Shown here piece after piece: positions 11,899 through 24,836 of a stretch of 64,000 bases of DNA. Location: contig VUYV01000189.1 in NCBI GenBank assembly GCA_008711295.1, positions 1,083,855 through 1,147,854 on the forward strand, in the 5' to 3' direction. Position numbers and translations under genes: made by a program. Position 1 is the stretch's first letter. Each line of letters begins with the position of its first letter. Under the pieces are notes generated by a model. That model was not told where the DNA came from. It saw only the letters and a program-made list of their open reading frames with translations, and searched no databases. This DNA is from Anarhynchus alexandrinus (Eukaryota > Chordata > Aves > Charadriiformes > Charadriidae).

Positions 11899-14800
11899 AG
11901 AAACTAGCGTGGTCCCGGATCACTGAGCGAACAGCAGCTCATCCCAGCAGCATGTTTTACATTGCTTTCCTATCTACAAGGCACTGGCAAGCTGTCAAAA
12001 TAACACCAGCGCAACAGTCGAGCGCTACGCAAAGCAGACTTTCAGAGGACTGCGCTTCTGCCGGCTGCATTACGAAGACCTTGTGTTGTACCCAAGCCTT
12101 TCTTTTCTCACTGTTTTAGATTTGACCATAATATTTTTATGGCGTGTGATTTGACAACGCTGGTTAAGCAGCACTAACTGCTTCCAGTCCACAGTCTTGC
12201 TGATAGTTGCCCTAATACATGCTAACGCTTGCAAGAAACTATGTGCAAACACGAAATAGCAGTAAAAATAAGACTGAGGGTTTGCTAATGCTAAACATAC
12301 CAGAGGGTTTCAGAGTGCTTTAGGGGAGTGCATGTCCAGATGCATAATTGCAAATATGGGTATGGCAATTCAGCTCTATTTCTATATGACATCACTTATT
12401 CTAGACAGTCTTTCCATTATTTTTTTATATATTTGTTATCTTTCTTATCTATATTAAGATTACTGGGGAAGAATCACATTTGAGCAAGTAGTAGATTCAC
12501 GCTGGCAAAGATCACAAACTATAACGTTACGACCGACGGCAACGTAAACTATTATTTATTGGACAAAGGACAGTTAAGAACTTTGGTGGTACTGGCAAAC
12601 GATTAGGCAGTCATTGTCAACCGCTGCGGCAGAGCGCCTGGTTTTCCGAGACATTACAGCTTTGGGAGCTATTTAGGCTCATTTACATTGTGTGTAAAAT
12701 AAACATCATCTGTGCAAATGGTGAGTGTGAAGTGTTAGAGATTTACACCTACTTCGTATTTATGCTGTACTCCTTTAAGTAATTATAGAGCCGAACAAAA
12801 CTGGTTAGGCAGCATTCTTATGGTTCGCATTTGTAGAGAGGAAGCCTCGAAGGCTTGATTTCCCCTCGTCTTCACAACCACGGGAAAGGAATGCAAAGCA
12901 GAAATAAAATACCGCCAGTCTCATCTGAAACTGATGTAAGAGACAACTTCGCTCTGATGTAAACGAGATTGAGCCCAAAGTAGGAGTAGACTCGCAGAGA
13001 ATTTAAGGATCTCACCCGTGTGCTTTTTATTTCTGAAAAAGAAAGTGAGGTCGTAGTAGTAACTAAGCCTACAGCAGTCTCGGAGCTTTCTTTTTAGTCC
13101 CTCACATATACCTAATTGTTAACAGCTCCGCGTCGGCTCCTCTCCACCAGGGTTACAAAGGAAATCACAGAGTTCCACTCTCAGACCCGCTCTTGTGAAG
13201 ATTTCAGGCGGTAAGAGCTCAAGTGTGCTCCAACTCTCCCTTCTGCAGCCCCAGATTCTGTGACTGATCAGGTCACCCGCATGGCTACTTCTTAACCCTA
13301 CTCCAGAGTCCAAATTAAATAAAAAAATAAAAAAATGTTTGGGCTTGCAATACTAATTTATGTGCCTAACGTATTCCAGTTCAGTTCAAGTTTAGGAACC
13401 TAAATAATTTCATTAATCTTCACCTGATCATCATTCTCCACCTGTAGCCATCCACCCACAGGTCACCTAAAACAGAGATAAATCCATATTACTTGCAAGC
13501 TGAGGGTTGGTTTTTTTTTTTTGTTTGGTTGGTTGGGGTTTTTTTCTGATCTTTTAATTAGTATCCAGTTTAGGTGACCATGAAGAGGGAGGATAATGAA
13601 TAAACCATTATTCTTCCTCCATGCTTCATCTGGTCTTCCCTGCTGGTGCCCACTTTCTTTGCCGTATTGTTGCAGCAAACGTACTTCAACTTTGTGTAGA
13701 TGTCAGAGAAGACGGCCACATGTGCCGTAGCTAGCGTGTATGTAGCGCGTTGTCACCAACGCAACATCTGTCTGATGACTCAGAGTAGAAGTGGTTCTGT
13801 TTGTTCTGTGTCAAAAAAGAGAGAAACGCTACTTTGATGTTCCAGCATGCATCAGAGCACCAGACATATGCACGACAGAGACAACGGCAAGCAGCACAAT
13901 CTGGTCGCATTCCGTATATTTTAGGTATTTGCCAAGGTTAAAAAAAAAAAAAGAGTTTCATTCTCTAAGCAGTGAACCGCTTTGTGACACCTCTAAATAA
14001 AATAATCCCTCCCCTTTCTTTAAAGCCCCAACCACCCGTACGCTTCATCATCCGGTCCTGCCAGAAACGAGGAGGGCAGGTTCTGCCCGTTCACGCACAG
14101 GAGGCAAACCGGTGAAATTTGTTCTTTCCAAACACATGATTTTCAAATTATCGCAAGTGAGTTTTTCAAAACATAAAACAAAATAATAGTTAGCGGAATG
14201 CTGAGGGCTACAAGAAGGTTTTGGTTTTGCTGTACGAGAGCTCTTTGGGGGTGTCCCCAGCTGCCTGGAGCACTCCCCGTTCCCGGTTCCCCGCCTCACA
14301 CGCCTTCAACCAACACCGTTTTCCGCAGCTGGTTGCGCGTAACACTCTTTGGAAGTCAGGAGCCTTTCAGGTGTTTCAAGAGGAACTTCCAGAGATTACA
14401 GCACCACAGTATGTTTGTCACTCTACAAAACATAAGCCTAAAATGTCCAGCTCAAGGCATCCCTGACCCAGATGAGCTACTGAGCTCCTGCCCATCGTTC
14501 TGGCCAGCAGCAGGGCCGGGATGATGGAGAGCACGGGCACCCGGGGACAGAGGACAGAGAGGAGATACTTCTGGGTCTACGCCTAAATAGATCAGGGGGA
14601 AGAAGAGCCGCCTGCCAGTTAAGCACGGAGGTACAGCTTCCAGGGAGGAGACGGAATCAAAAAGTGTTAAATGTATGCAACAATCTCACTTTCCCAAACA
14701 TTGAAAAGCATGAAAAAATTGCCAAAGATGGTTTCAGAAATCATGTGTGATTTTAACAACCAGTTGTGCCGAGATGTGCTCCAGCAGAGCCCTGCAGCTA

Positions 14801-15628
14801 GTTGTTTTATAATGGAGAGAGCCCGTAGGCAGCGGAATTGCAAACTGGCTAAGAAGAGCAGAAATTGGAGGGGATACAGCCACGACACCCAACGTTGGAC
14901 TCAGTCCACCAACAGCGGACTCGCTGCTCGCGAGGGCCTTCAGCTCAGAGCCGCTCTCTTCGGAGGCAGCAATAGATGCGGTCTCCTGCTACGCTGCGAG
15001 GTGCAGCCCTCAGCAACAGGCTGAATCTCACCCTCAGGACTGCAGAGTCAGCTAAATTAAAATGTCATCTTCCTGCAATAGAGCGTTACTGCAGTCACAG
15101 TCTGCTCATCATCTCTATGAAGAGTTTTTACTGCTGTTTGTGCAATAACATCCCGTCTTGAAATGGTGTTTGTTAAACTTGCACCATATTTCATTAGCTC
15201 CTGCCATTTCCCATCACAATCTCTTTGAATTGCAGAATGTTATTCAATTTAGTTACTATTTGGATTTCTTCCAGAGCTGTATGGCTCTGAGAACAGCGCA
15301 CGAAATAACAACGTTGGCTGGTATTATTTTCGACAGCTCCCTTTGTTGTTTTCTGATGATGATAAATGTGTGGTGAAATAGCTGAGAACGTAATCAACAG
15401 CGCTGATTTTGTATTCACCTATATTACACCATATTATATCTTCTGCAGTTTTAGTAGTCCATGCCCTCTTATGCTCCTGACACTGCAGTTGGTGCTGCTA
15501 TAAGGGTAATATTTTTTCCTTACTAAAAACCAAGTGAAACTGGGAAAGTTCTGTTCTCTGCAACACTACAGACTTACAAAGTTTAGCCCCATTTTTCTCA
15601 AGAATTTTCAACAATTCCTGAAATTGCA
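11899..15628. other. Unique non-coding DNA
   Basis: Mixed unique sequence. About 12290-12760 is repeat-free with several A/T-core motifs and could be regulatory. An ancient repeat remnant at 12900-12985 is listed separately. T- and A-rich runs occur near 13510-13550 and 13940. Short open frames on both strands show no recognisable domain. Confidence 0.5.
12900..12985. repeat. Degenerate ancient amniote repeat (TGTAAA..GAGCCCA type)
   Basis: The order AGTCTCATCTGAAACTGATG, then CTGATGTAAACGAGATTGAG, then CCCA resembles a repeat common in birds, turtles and crocodiles. In that repeat two GGTGTAAAT-like halves flank a CCATTGACTTCAATGG core and end in GAGATCAGAATCTGGCCC. Here the core is strongly decayed (GACAACTTCGCT). 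Family name not assigned. Confidence 0.35.
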
Positions 15629-15732
15629 CAGAGCAATGTGCGCCTCATGAATTGAAGTTTTCTTTGTACACCTATAATATTATAGCTTAGGCTGAGCAAC
15701 TGTGGCAGCTCTAGCTTATTGTTTGAAGTTTA
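15629..15732 (+). repeat. 104-bp local duplication, copy A
   Basis: This 104-bp block (CAGAGCAATGTGCGCCTCAT to GTTTGAAGTTTA) recurs in the same orientation at 15824-15927 with 8 mismatches and no indel, about 92% identity by my count. Seven of the eight differences are transitions. Neither copy resembles a known interspersed repeat. An undetermined base (position 15733) and a run of A follow copy A directly. Confidence 0.9.
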
Positions 15733-15733
15733 N
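15733..15733. other. Single undetermined base (N)
   Basis: One N lies between the end of duplication copy A and a nine-base A run. It probably marks a homopolymer or duplication that was hard to resolve in assembly. Confidence 0.95.
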
Positions 15734-15823
15734 AAAAAAAAACCAAAGAAATAAGTAAAAAGCAAGATAAAAAGATAATGTACTCCAGTACGTTCCACTA
15801 TGAATGACTGATTTCTTTGCAGA

Positions 15824-15927
15824 CAGAGCAATGTGCGCTTCATGAACTGAAGTTTTCTTTGTACACCCATAATATCATAGCTTAAGCTAAGCATCTATGG
15901 CAGCTCTAGCTTATTGTTTGAAGTTTA
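15824..15927 (+). repeat. 104-bp local duplication, copy B
   Basis: Second copy of the block at 15629-15732, separated from it by 91 bp of unrelated sequence. The ends are sharp: before CAGAGCAATG and after GAAGTTTA the two flanks no longer match. The identity suggests an old local duplication event rather than a recent assembly error. Confidence 0.9.
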
Positions 15928-16439
15928 AAGGAATCCCTCATCGCTTAAACCTTTATTCTGGAAGTTTCCGTGTGATCCACCGTACAAGAACATATCCGAT
16001 AGCTCTGTGAGGCTGCGGCACACAGAACTTGGCCAAACAGTTTAGGCGGAGGATGGGGTCGCCTCAAAGGGTTTGACACTGCACGAAAATTTCTCTCTGG
16101 CTTTAAACGCAGTTAATCAGGACCCACATGGTTGTAAGACTTATGCAACTGTCTGACAAAACCTCATCCCAGTTCTGCAGTAGGTATAAGACTGAAATCC
16201 GGCCCTTAATTAATCAGTTAAATACATAAGCCAAGACTAAAATTAAAATCAAGTTATCTTCCTTTTTTCTGCCTGTAGCTTAGAAAATTAAATCTGTTAC
16301 TGTGCAATTAAACAGCATAGAGGCTGAAGTGATATTAAATCTGGAAATAATTTTTAGGGACACCTAAAAAAAAACCCTATCCCATAGCAGTTTTGGGAGG
16401 GCTGTGCTGTTCAGCTCATGGTCCTGGGCCGGGTTCCGC
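15928..16439. other. Unique non-coding DNA, nothing recognised
   Basis: AT-rich unique sequence with no repeat family, RNA gene or plausible exon. The motif GACTGAAATCCGGCCC near 16190 slightly resembles tails of old amniote repeats but is too short to call. Confidence 0.5.
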
Positions 16440-16830
16440 GCAACGTCGCGCCGCACCAGCGTGGGCTGCATTTTATAGTAACTTCTCTAGACCAGCTGCA
16501 GAGAAAATTCAACAATAAAATTCAAATGATGTTTGTCATAAGCTTCTGCTCTTTCATCGCTACATTTGTGTACATGAAATGTAATATACTAGCGAGAATG
16601 TCCCCTGACATGGAGCTGATTTTTATATCCTTTAAATTTACCACTAGCTTTACAGATGCCGCAGTCTCTTTTATTCCAGTTCTAGCAATTATAACGTAAT
16701 CTGTGCTAACACTGCAGATTACTGGGGCAATTCTGAAGATAAACGATCACATCTCCATTTCCATCTGCTGGTCCAATCAGGAAAATGGTGAGAATAAAAC
16801 CTACCCCTCCTATCGGTGCATTTTGGTGCT
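16440..16830. promoter_or_regulatory. Candidate conserved non-coding element
   Basis: A repeat-free, complex, AT-rich stretch contains several TAAT/ATTA-core motifs (AGCAATTATAACGTAATC) and no homopolymers. A 93-codon plus-strand frame spans 16418-16699. Its translation is hydrophobic but matches no family I know, and the ends look arbitrary. A regulatory element is more likely than a small protein. Conservation is not testable here. Confidence 0.2.
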
Positions 16831-17829
16831 CGTCTGGCAGTCTACTCAGTCAACTGTACTGGGCCACGTAAAGAACGATTCCCATGGAGATGCAGAGAAA
16901 GCTCCCGATTCCCCACCGCCTTATGTCTTCATTTCCCAACATTATAAAGGTCCAAGCATTTATCTGCCTTTCTCCATCGTTGGGCACACTCCCAGCCATG
17001 AGCGACATACAGTGTTTGCTGCTTAGTAGAAGGCTTTTCCGGATGTAAACTCGGCGCGTTTGTGTCCCTACAGCTGCCGCGATGACAAGCTCTGCTCAGA
17101 GTCCGTGGCCAAGCCACAGCCACAGGCGGTCTGTCCTGTCCGAGCACGGCCACACGGCCGGGGCACCCCTCTTTCGTCTGGTCTCGTTGGCCTAAACTCT
17201 ACCCGGGTACCAGTTTGCTACAGGCCGGGGCCGACAAAGGAAACCCGTTCAGAACACGCTTCGACGTCGGTTGATTTTAGAGCACAAACGAAGCAGCCAA
17301 AACAAAAAACAAACACTCAGCGCTGCCAAACCAGACAGACTTCTCCCTGCTTCCCTCCTCCCCTCTCTCTCTCTCTCTAAAAAGCCTGTCTGAGATCGAT
17401 TTTTCAAGAAAATTAGGTTTGCAGATCTCCTGAATATAATGCTATCAGGTCGCGCGTAACCGCTCAGACGTTTCTTGTGTCATCAGGTGCGGAGTTTCAT
17501 ACCACTGAGATGCGTTTCAATTGAATGATTAGGAAACAAAAATATTTGGGGGGTGAGCAAGCTCGAAGAACAATGCAACTGTATTTTCAAGGGAATTATT
17601 TGCAGCACATTTCTACTAGTAATTATTTTTTGTTCTGGTTTGCAGCGCTTCTGCTTCTGGCATCTCATCTCCTTCACAGCAGCCAGCGATTGAATTAGAA
17701 TCATTGCTGAACAGCCAGAAAAATCTGTCACAGAAGTCATGTTGACAGACAACTTTGTTCTGTTCCCGTTCCTATTTTCCCCTTTATTGTATTTACATCT
17801 GGGAGCCCACACCTAGAAGGGAGCAGGAA
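16831..17829. other. Unique non-coding DNA
   Basis: Mixed-composition DNA with moderate GC at 17060-17280. A (CT)8 microsatellite is listed separately. No gene or repeat family is recognised. Confidence 0.5.
17363..17378 (+). repeat. (CT)8 microsatellite
   Basis: Eight perfect CT dinucleotides continue a longer pyrimidine-rich run that starts near 17341. It is a simple repeat with no further evidence of function. Confidence 0.9.
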
Positions 17830-18185
17830 CAGACACGAAGGGTGTTTGCCTCCCCTCTTCCTCCTTTGTGCTGCCTTTGTCTTCAGCGGAGCCCGCGTTC
17901 AGCCGCTCGCGCCGCGTCGGGAGGGAATCGCCGGCCGCCAGTCTTTACTACCCACTGCGTCTGGCAGCGCGTCAAAAAACCCTACCTCTTCTCCAGCTTG
18001 CCGCGGTAGTGGCGCGCGTCTCCCGTTATCATCCTCAGTGACTAACAGGAGGAAGGGGCGATGGCGTTCTTCCTCTGTAAATGCCGGGCGGCGCTGGTTT
18101 TGCGCACGGGGCTGCGGTTCCCCCGTGTGACGTCACAGCGCCAACGGCACCCGGTCCACGGACCTGTCGTTTGAAGGCCAATCCC
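17830..18185. promoter_or_regulatory. CpG island-like block with a perfect CRE
   Basis: CpG density is high throughout (CCGCTCGCGCCGCGTCGGG, ATCGCCGGCCGCC, GTGGCGCGCGTCTCCCG, GGGCGGCGCTGG). The canonical cAMP-response element TGACGTCA lies at 18128-18135 near the right edge, followed by CAGCGCCAACGG. A CRE inside a CpG-rich block is a common promoter architecture, so this is the strongest promoter-like segment in the window. No TATA box is obvious and no coding exon is recognised on either side, so an RNA gene, a distant first exon or an orphan island are all possible. Confidence 0.45.
18128..18135. promoter_or_regulatory. Perfect cAMP-response element TGACGTCA
   Basis: The palindromic CREB/ATF site is present without mismatch in a CpG-rich setting. 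Such sites are rapidly lost by CpG decay when methylated, so its survival fits an unmethylated region. Occupancy is inference. Confidence 0.5.
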
Positions 18186-20830
18186 TCAAAGCTGCCTTTC
18201 ACAGAAAACCACTGCAGATAGCACGCGGTGGGATCTGTGTGTTTTGTTTTGGGGTTCCCCCACCACCACCACCTTGGACAAGCCCAACATTTTACTATAT
18301 AACTCTTTGTTTATATGATGCTTTCACAGACCCAAGCAGGCACCAAGCCTTCCGCAATGCTGACTGCTAATAAAAGCAGGTAAAAGGGGTTTGTTTTTTT
18401 CCCCACCCCGCTCTCATGATGCTGCGTACCCTAAGGTTTAAAGAAAAAAAAAATTGAAAATCCTAAAGGTGAGAGAAAGGGAGACAGAAGTAGAGAAATA
18501 AATGCACCTCCTCCTCTTTCAAACTGCAAAAACATAAAGAACACCAACGATTACCTCCAGACAGAAACCCCCTCCAGAAGTTGATTGGCAGAAGGAAACC
18601 GCACACAGCAAGCTTGAGGTGGCTCATGTCTTCCAGAGACAGAGCCCTTACAGATAAAACAACCGCCTCCAAAACCAGGGAACAAAAAAATTTCTGCTAA
18701 GAGCTGCTTCTGCAGGAATCACCACGTCCCGCTCGCTTTATGAAGCACACGCACGGAGGACCACTCAGCAGCCTCACCGACTGAAGCCAACTTATAATTA
18801 ATTCACCGATGCCTTTTAATCTGTGGCACCCGAGATGAAAGCACTGCCGTGGAACGAGCTGTGAATCCCTTTGCGGCAAGGACGGATCTGGCTCACGATA
18901 CGTCCCACAGGTTCTTCCAGGGAAGCAAACCTTTGTGGGCTGGTGACTTGTTTTGACGCGCGGCGCAGATCTTACGGTGGCCCCGACTTCACAGCCCCGC
19001 GGGTATGAATAATGCAGGGCTGCGCTCTCAGAGGCAGCAACGAGCTGATGCCGGAGGATGAAAACCACCACGCCAAAACCCCACCTTTGTGTTGTGGCTG
19101 CTCTTGGGAAGTTTCCTCCCCGATTCTCTCCCTCTTCCACAGAAGAAAGACCGCTGACATATATTTACGCTAGGAAAGGAAGGAACACAACATGCTTCCT
19201 CTCCTTATGCACCCATGGAGAACACTTCTCATCTAGACCTGGTTCATTAAAGAAAACCAAAGAAGGGTCTGAAAGCCAGGCCGAAACGCTCACAAACCTG
19301 TGGGGCCCAACAGGCCTAGGCAGTCACCATAAAGACAAGAGTGTCCTCACACCTCTATGGTGACCATCCTTTGGACAAGTCCACTCAGATTTGGTTTTTC
19401 TGAGGCATCCCACGTCTTTCGGCTCTCTGAATTGTTTGCGCAAGCTTTGCAGACACAGGACCTGCACGGTACCAACTGAAAGCAACTGCTTATTCTCAAA
19501 GCAGAAGTTAAAAGTTCTCCACCTCCAGAACAGAATTCTCCGTTTGCACATATCGGTGACCATTTCACAGTCATATTCGCATTTGTATAGTCAGAAGTCA
19601 AAAAGGCGGACACAGATGACAGCGCAAAATTTACCCTCTTGCACGAAAACTATTCAGTGAAAGATCAAATAGTGAAAACTGGAAAATGCCATTTGACATT
19701 TAGGTCCTTGGCGAAGCACGTGTTTTCCCCTCAGGAGAAAGCAAGATTGACTAGGGGGGGAAAATGGCTTTTTCCCTCAGGAATAATACTCAAATGCAGA
19801 AAGACATTTTCTTTCTGGTGACGACAACAGCTCCTCAAAACACATCGACTGCATTTTCTTTGAATAGACGCAGTTTTTACATGCTCTCACGATATAACAT
19901 ATGCCAGGCCCATTAATGACACAGTTCTTGATATCACGGGTAGCTTTAGACAAAATTAGAGACTGCAGCACTAAAATAACCACTAGTCTTGCCAATAGGT
20001 CACATCACATGGAAAAGAGTGAGTGACACGGGCTTTGAGTATGTGGTCCAGCTTGACCACATTAATGTCATCTCTTTTAGGATCACCTTCAAAGCCAGAG
20101 CTCTCCGATACTTGGAATTTTGCTATTTTACTGTCCCAATTTACATGCTTTAAAGTCACACAGCGTGTGCAGTGTCCATTCACACCCATCTATGCACACA
20201 CAGACCATGCCAAGTGAAGCAGAAACGAGGTGCACACCGATTGTCACGTGTTCAGAGACCTATTCCTGTACGTGCCCAAATAGTCTACACTGCACAGAAG
20301 TGATTTTAGAAAAATGGTACGCATTAGTCTAAAACTATTCTGAAATTACAAAACTAAAAAAATAAAGTTCTAGAGCTCAATAAAACATCTTGGCATGAAG
20401 ATCAGTTGTAGAAAGCCATGAAGATAGTTAACTTTTACCATTTGATAAAAGTGAAATTTTACAGAATTGCATTCATTGAAATCACAACAAGAACCAAGTG
20501 AAAATATCTTTTGGTTTTTAAGTAACCTTAACTTTCCCATGACACGTAAAACTAAAAAGGGTTTGTATGTATGCGTAGGGAGGGAATGTTGTGGTGTATA
20601 TCTTAGACACCATCACTTAAAATGTTAGTGCAACGGGGAGAAATTATCTGTTACTGCAGAAAATAATTCTCATTACCTTGTCAAAGCCTTTCAACTGGAT
20701 GCTTCTACCTCGTAACTTCACAGATTACTTTGTGTAAGAAGAGATATCATTCACCTCTAAATCCCACGACACCAGCACGCCACCCAAACTTTCTCCAATA
20801 ATACTGGAGCGATCTGTCCTTTTCCCTTTT
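18186..20830. other. Unique non-coding DNA
   Basis: Mixed unique sequence. The (CCA)-rich run CCCCCACCACCACCACC near 18256 and an A run near 18445 are the only simple repeats. A 147-codon minus-strand frame at 18697-19140 overlaps plus-strand frames and has no recognisable domain. A small inverted repeat at 20042-20061 is listed separately. Confidence 0.5.
20042..20061. repeat. Short perfect inverted repeat, 7-bp arms
   Basis: TGTGGTC and GACCACA flank a six-base loop CAGCTT. TGTGGT is also the RUNX core motif, so this is a pair of opposed RUNX-like sites. It may be chance. Confidence 0.45.
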
Positions 20831-21310
20831 AAGTCACAGCGTTTAAGAGTATTGCCAGATGAGCGCAACAGCCGTTCGCGCTTGGTTTTGCTTAACACAT
20901 GTCGACGTCTTTAAAACGCTAAGAAATAGCCGGCCCGTGGGGCTGGAAAGGTGATCTGAAGGTTTGCCCCGCTGGGTCGCTCGCCGCGTATCCGGCTCAC
21001 GTCTCTGGTTGGCAGTAAATTAAAGTTACTGCCATTTGGCAGGTGCACGGCAGCCAATGTAAAATGAGTTGGTGCTGGTGGCGGGCGGGCGGTTGGATGT
21101 CCACCCCGGCACGGCCAGCGCTCACCTCGGCGGTCCCGGGAGAGCGCTGGGGAAGGGGCCAGGCACGGGGCACAGCCGGCACTTTCCCCCTTACCGGGGG
21201 GTCCTTCTGCTTCGGGGGCCAACGACGCGGGCAGCACCGCAGAGGAAAGCGCACGGCTCCACTCCGCGTGCGGTACTCCCAAATAACCACTTCCACTTTC
21301 ACTGCCGGCA
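20831..21310. promoter_or_regulatory. CpG-rich block
   Basis: CpG-rich sequence (GTTCGCGCTTGG, GGTCGCTCGCCGCGTATCCGG, CTCGGCGGTCCCGGGAGAGC, AACGACGCGGGCAGC). Opposed TTGGC and GCCAA motifs flank a CAGGTG E-box near 21035-21057. Open frames are found on both strands over the same bases, so they are compositional. The transition to AT-rich DNA after 21330 is sharp. A promoter or enhancer role is inferred. Confidence 0.35.
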
Positions 21311-24300
21311 GCTGCCTATGCGCTATAAGTTAAGAACTTAGCAGCTGAATATTTATTTTTTTTAAAAAAAATAAGTGCCATTACATAAATATTACGCGTC
21401 ATCCTGATAATCTTAAAAAAGGTATAAAAACAGAGATTGGTGATTAATCGCAGGAGACCATCCTGCCTGGTTTCTTTCAGGGTTGGAGTGGCAAACAGCT
21501 CCTCACCGCCAGGAGCCCAGAGACAGCTTTTCACATGCTCCCGGTGGGAAGCTGGATGCCTTCAAAGGAGTCAGAAGGGAAAAACGCGGGAGGCATTCTG
21601 GCTCTGCGCCTTTCTCTGCCGTGGCCAGCAGCGCCGGGAGGACTTGTTTGTAAGAAAAGAAAAAGAATCCCAAAGCGATCAGATGAAGAGCAGCACAAAA
21701 ATCCAACTGGAAAAAAAAAAAAAAGATCAATTAAAAAGGGGAAAACTGTTGACTTTTTCAAACTCCAAGGAATCCACACCTGATATAATATCATTGTAGA
21801 AATACGTGATGTTTCCTCACTTGGAAGTATTTGGTTTGTTGCCATTTATTTTTGTTAAAAATTATAGAATGCATTTACTTTAGTGTAAGACCACAGGGAC
21901 ATTAAATCACCAGAAAATAAGAAATGGTCTGAAAACTCAGTGCTGTCGTTATGAACAAGACTGTGACAGAAACCCAGGGAAGTAAAGGTGGGTAATAAGA
22001 CCGCTTTTTCAGGTACATGAGAGAATAAAGATAAAAAAAGAGAATCAAACTCGTGCTTCGGGAGAATCTGGAGATAACGGGGAAAACAACAGTATTTCAC
22101 CACGGCCAGGTTACACGAGTGATATTGAGACAGGGTATAGAAAGGAGGTCAGAAAACTGGCATAGAAGTTGCTCTCGTTAATTGGTCAAAATCGCAGTGA
22201 ATATATAAAATCTGCTTTATACCAAACTGATTTGTCTCTCTTGATTGAAAGAAAATGTTTTGTTTTGAGGTTCTTACATTTGGGGTTTCCCCCTGTCCTT
22301 TAGTTCAACTTCGTTTATAACAATCAATGGAAACAGCTATTTTAAGAATCAAATTAAGCATTATGCAAAGAGTCCAAGCCAGCCCATAGCAGTCAGGATT
22401 TAAGGACGTTCTCTCACCTTCTTCTGAAACATCCCCGCCTTGGCTCAAAATAATCACTCGACTATTTGGAACATAAGTCTGTTATGATAGAGAAATTGTG
22501 TTTTTGCATGTGGGTCGTTTCTAGAAACTGCCGGGTACGGGGCACCGCGTTACAGAGGTGTGTTAATCCCATCCGCTGTGCCAGTTTCCATGTTTTTTCC
22601 AAAATGACGGTCTATGATAGAATTTCTGAAACAGATCTAATTTTTTTTCCAACTTGTGATTTCTTGAAAGTATTTTATTCCTGCATTTTTATGCTTTCAC
22701 TCTTTTGCAGCGTATAAGGTAGCTAAGCAACATCAATAACTGCTTTAAGAGTTTCAATAAACTTACTCTCCAAAGCAACATCTTCCTTAAACTCCAATCT
22801 TTACCGTTCCACCACTGCGACAGTCGCCATTGAGCACTACAAGAAGAAGAATTAGGTAATCGTACCTAATTGTGTTCTCCCTGACTGTTGTTTAAACAAG
22901 GAAAGCCTTTCAGTTGTTGTGGAAAGTATTAACAGCAGACCTCCGCTGACCTTCCAGAGCCGTTTGGGAAAACTTGACATTACACAGAAGCTTACTCAAA
23001 CAAGCTATAATTAAGTTGAGAGTGGAGTGACACCACTTACAAGAGAAAACTAAGTACGGCCATTTAATCCAAAAATTACTTAAGGACTCCCGGGAGCACA
23101 GAAGTTTACCTCTACTGAAATAATTATGTTTTGCCATTAGATGAAGAGACAGTACAAATGGAATATGCATGTTCTTTTCAACATCACTACCCTTCGTTGC
23201 TCCACCAAAACTGGAAGGGGCAGTGGAAAGACCTTTCAAACTAATTTTTTTTGCATTCAGTTAGGTAGAAGCATCTGCTTTGCCTTTAAATAACCTGCCA
23301 GTCATTCACAAGGCAAAGGACAAATTCCGACTGCTGCTGCGTGCCCCAAAGTCCCAAGGACTAACTGAAGTACAGGGGCCTTGTTCTTCTGAGGCTCAGA
23401 ACAACAGTGTTTCACCTCTGGCTCAGTACATTAATCTCTTCTCCATCCCCTCCTTCATCCATCTCTCCTGCTATCTTACTTTTACTTTTCACAGCAAATA
23501 TTTGTCGCTAGCTGTCTCTGGAGTGACAATGTACGGTGCACAAAGTGCAGGATGTACGTCAAAAAATAAGAAGAGTGTCAAATATACAACAGTGCTCTCT
23601 AAAATATCATGCATTTATGCTTGCTTGAAGTTAATTTAGGAAATGCTTCACACACATCCCTCCTTTTACAAAATTCCTACTTTAGTATTCTCAAAGCTCA
23701 AACGTACAAAATTGTTCCCAAAATATATACTGTAATGCAAGTATCTCTTCTAGCTCTCTCTGAACTATCAAATGAGGCATTTCTTGGAAAAGAACAGGCA
23801 TTAAAAATCAGACAGCCAAAAATATCCCCCTCAGTTACAGATTCAACGGTATCAACTTCTCAGATGGTTTCACCGCGCCGGACCCGATCTCTGCACTCGG
23901 CGCCGCAGGAACCACCCACACCACCCAACTGCCCACGTCTTTTTTTCACATTCCTCTCATGCTTTCTGCTTTGCCAGTCGTGCCAGCTTTCACGCCCCTT
24001 CCGTCTCCTTCCCAAAGGCCTTCTTCTGTGCACCCTCATGCATGAAAACAATTTCAAATGTATCTGCCTTCCACATGTTTACATTTTTCCTAGAAAACTT
24101 CACTCCTTCAACATTGTCTCTAAAATTCTGGAATGCATTCTTAAAATATTTTCAATGTTCTACTCCTTATCTCTAAATATACATCCAAAAACTATGAAAG
24201 AAAGCTCCAGAAATTGGAACTAAATGTATTCTGACAAGTTGAACATCCGACCAATGGGAGTAGATAATCACATTGCTGTAATTAAGGACTACTGCCCATA

Positions 24301-24836
24301 TATATGATTTTACTTATGCCTCTTTTCAACCCTATGTACAATATATGCCATAAAAATTATCATCATTCATTAACATTCAGACTGAGAGTACAGAAGTCTC
24401 TTCTCCCCGTTTGCTCAGTGAGGTACTGTCACGTACTAAGCACAAAGCAATTAAGAACAGAAACCCATTTACTGAGTATCTACAGGTCAATAGCCAAAAT
24501 TATTTCTTCTGGTTATACCCGTTTCTGTATTTCAAACTACCTCTAAACACATCGTATTTGTAGGAAAGTACAAAAAAAACCCTAGAGGGCCACTGAAGGT
24601 GCCAAGGTGGTTTGTGAAGAGTTTTCAGCTTCATAGTCGTGCCCCCACTAAGATTGTGGTGACACCACTGCAAGATACCCTTTTGAAAGGTACTCATCCA
24701 CATAACTCGGGTGTCTGAAACCATAGGGGGTGAACTGGGAAAGCGGTTTTCCTATCGCTCCTCCACAGCCTCGGGAAAAGGCAGGCGCTTCTGGATGACA
24801 ATTCAGAGCAGTATCTTCTTTCCTCCCTCCAAGAAA
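21311..24836. other. Unique non-coding DNA
   Basis: AT-rich unique sequence with runs of T near 21354 and A near 21710. The longest open frame in fully determined sequence, 204 codons at 23609-24223 plus strand, lies here. Its translation has no recognisable domain and its composition simply follows the local pyrimidine-rich sequence. I do not call it a gene. Confidence 0.5.

Noticed and set aside
23609..24223. 204-codon open frame on the plus strand, the longest in fully determined sequence
   Set aside because: No recognisable domain, composition follows the local pyrimidine-rich DNA, and no splice or promoter context. A frame of this length is expected by chance in 64 kb.
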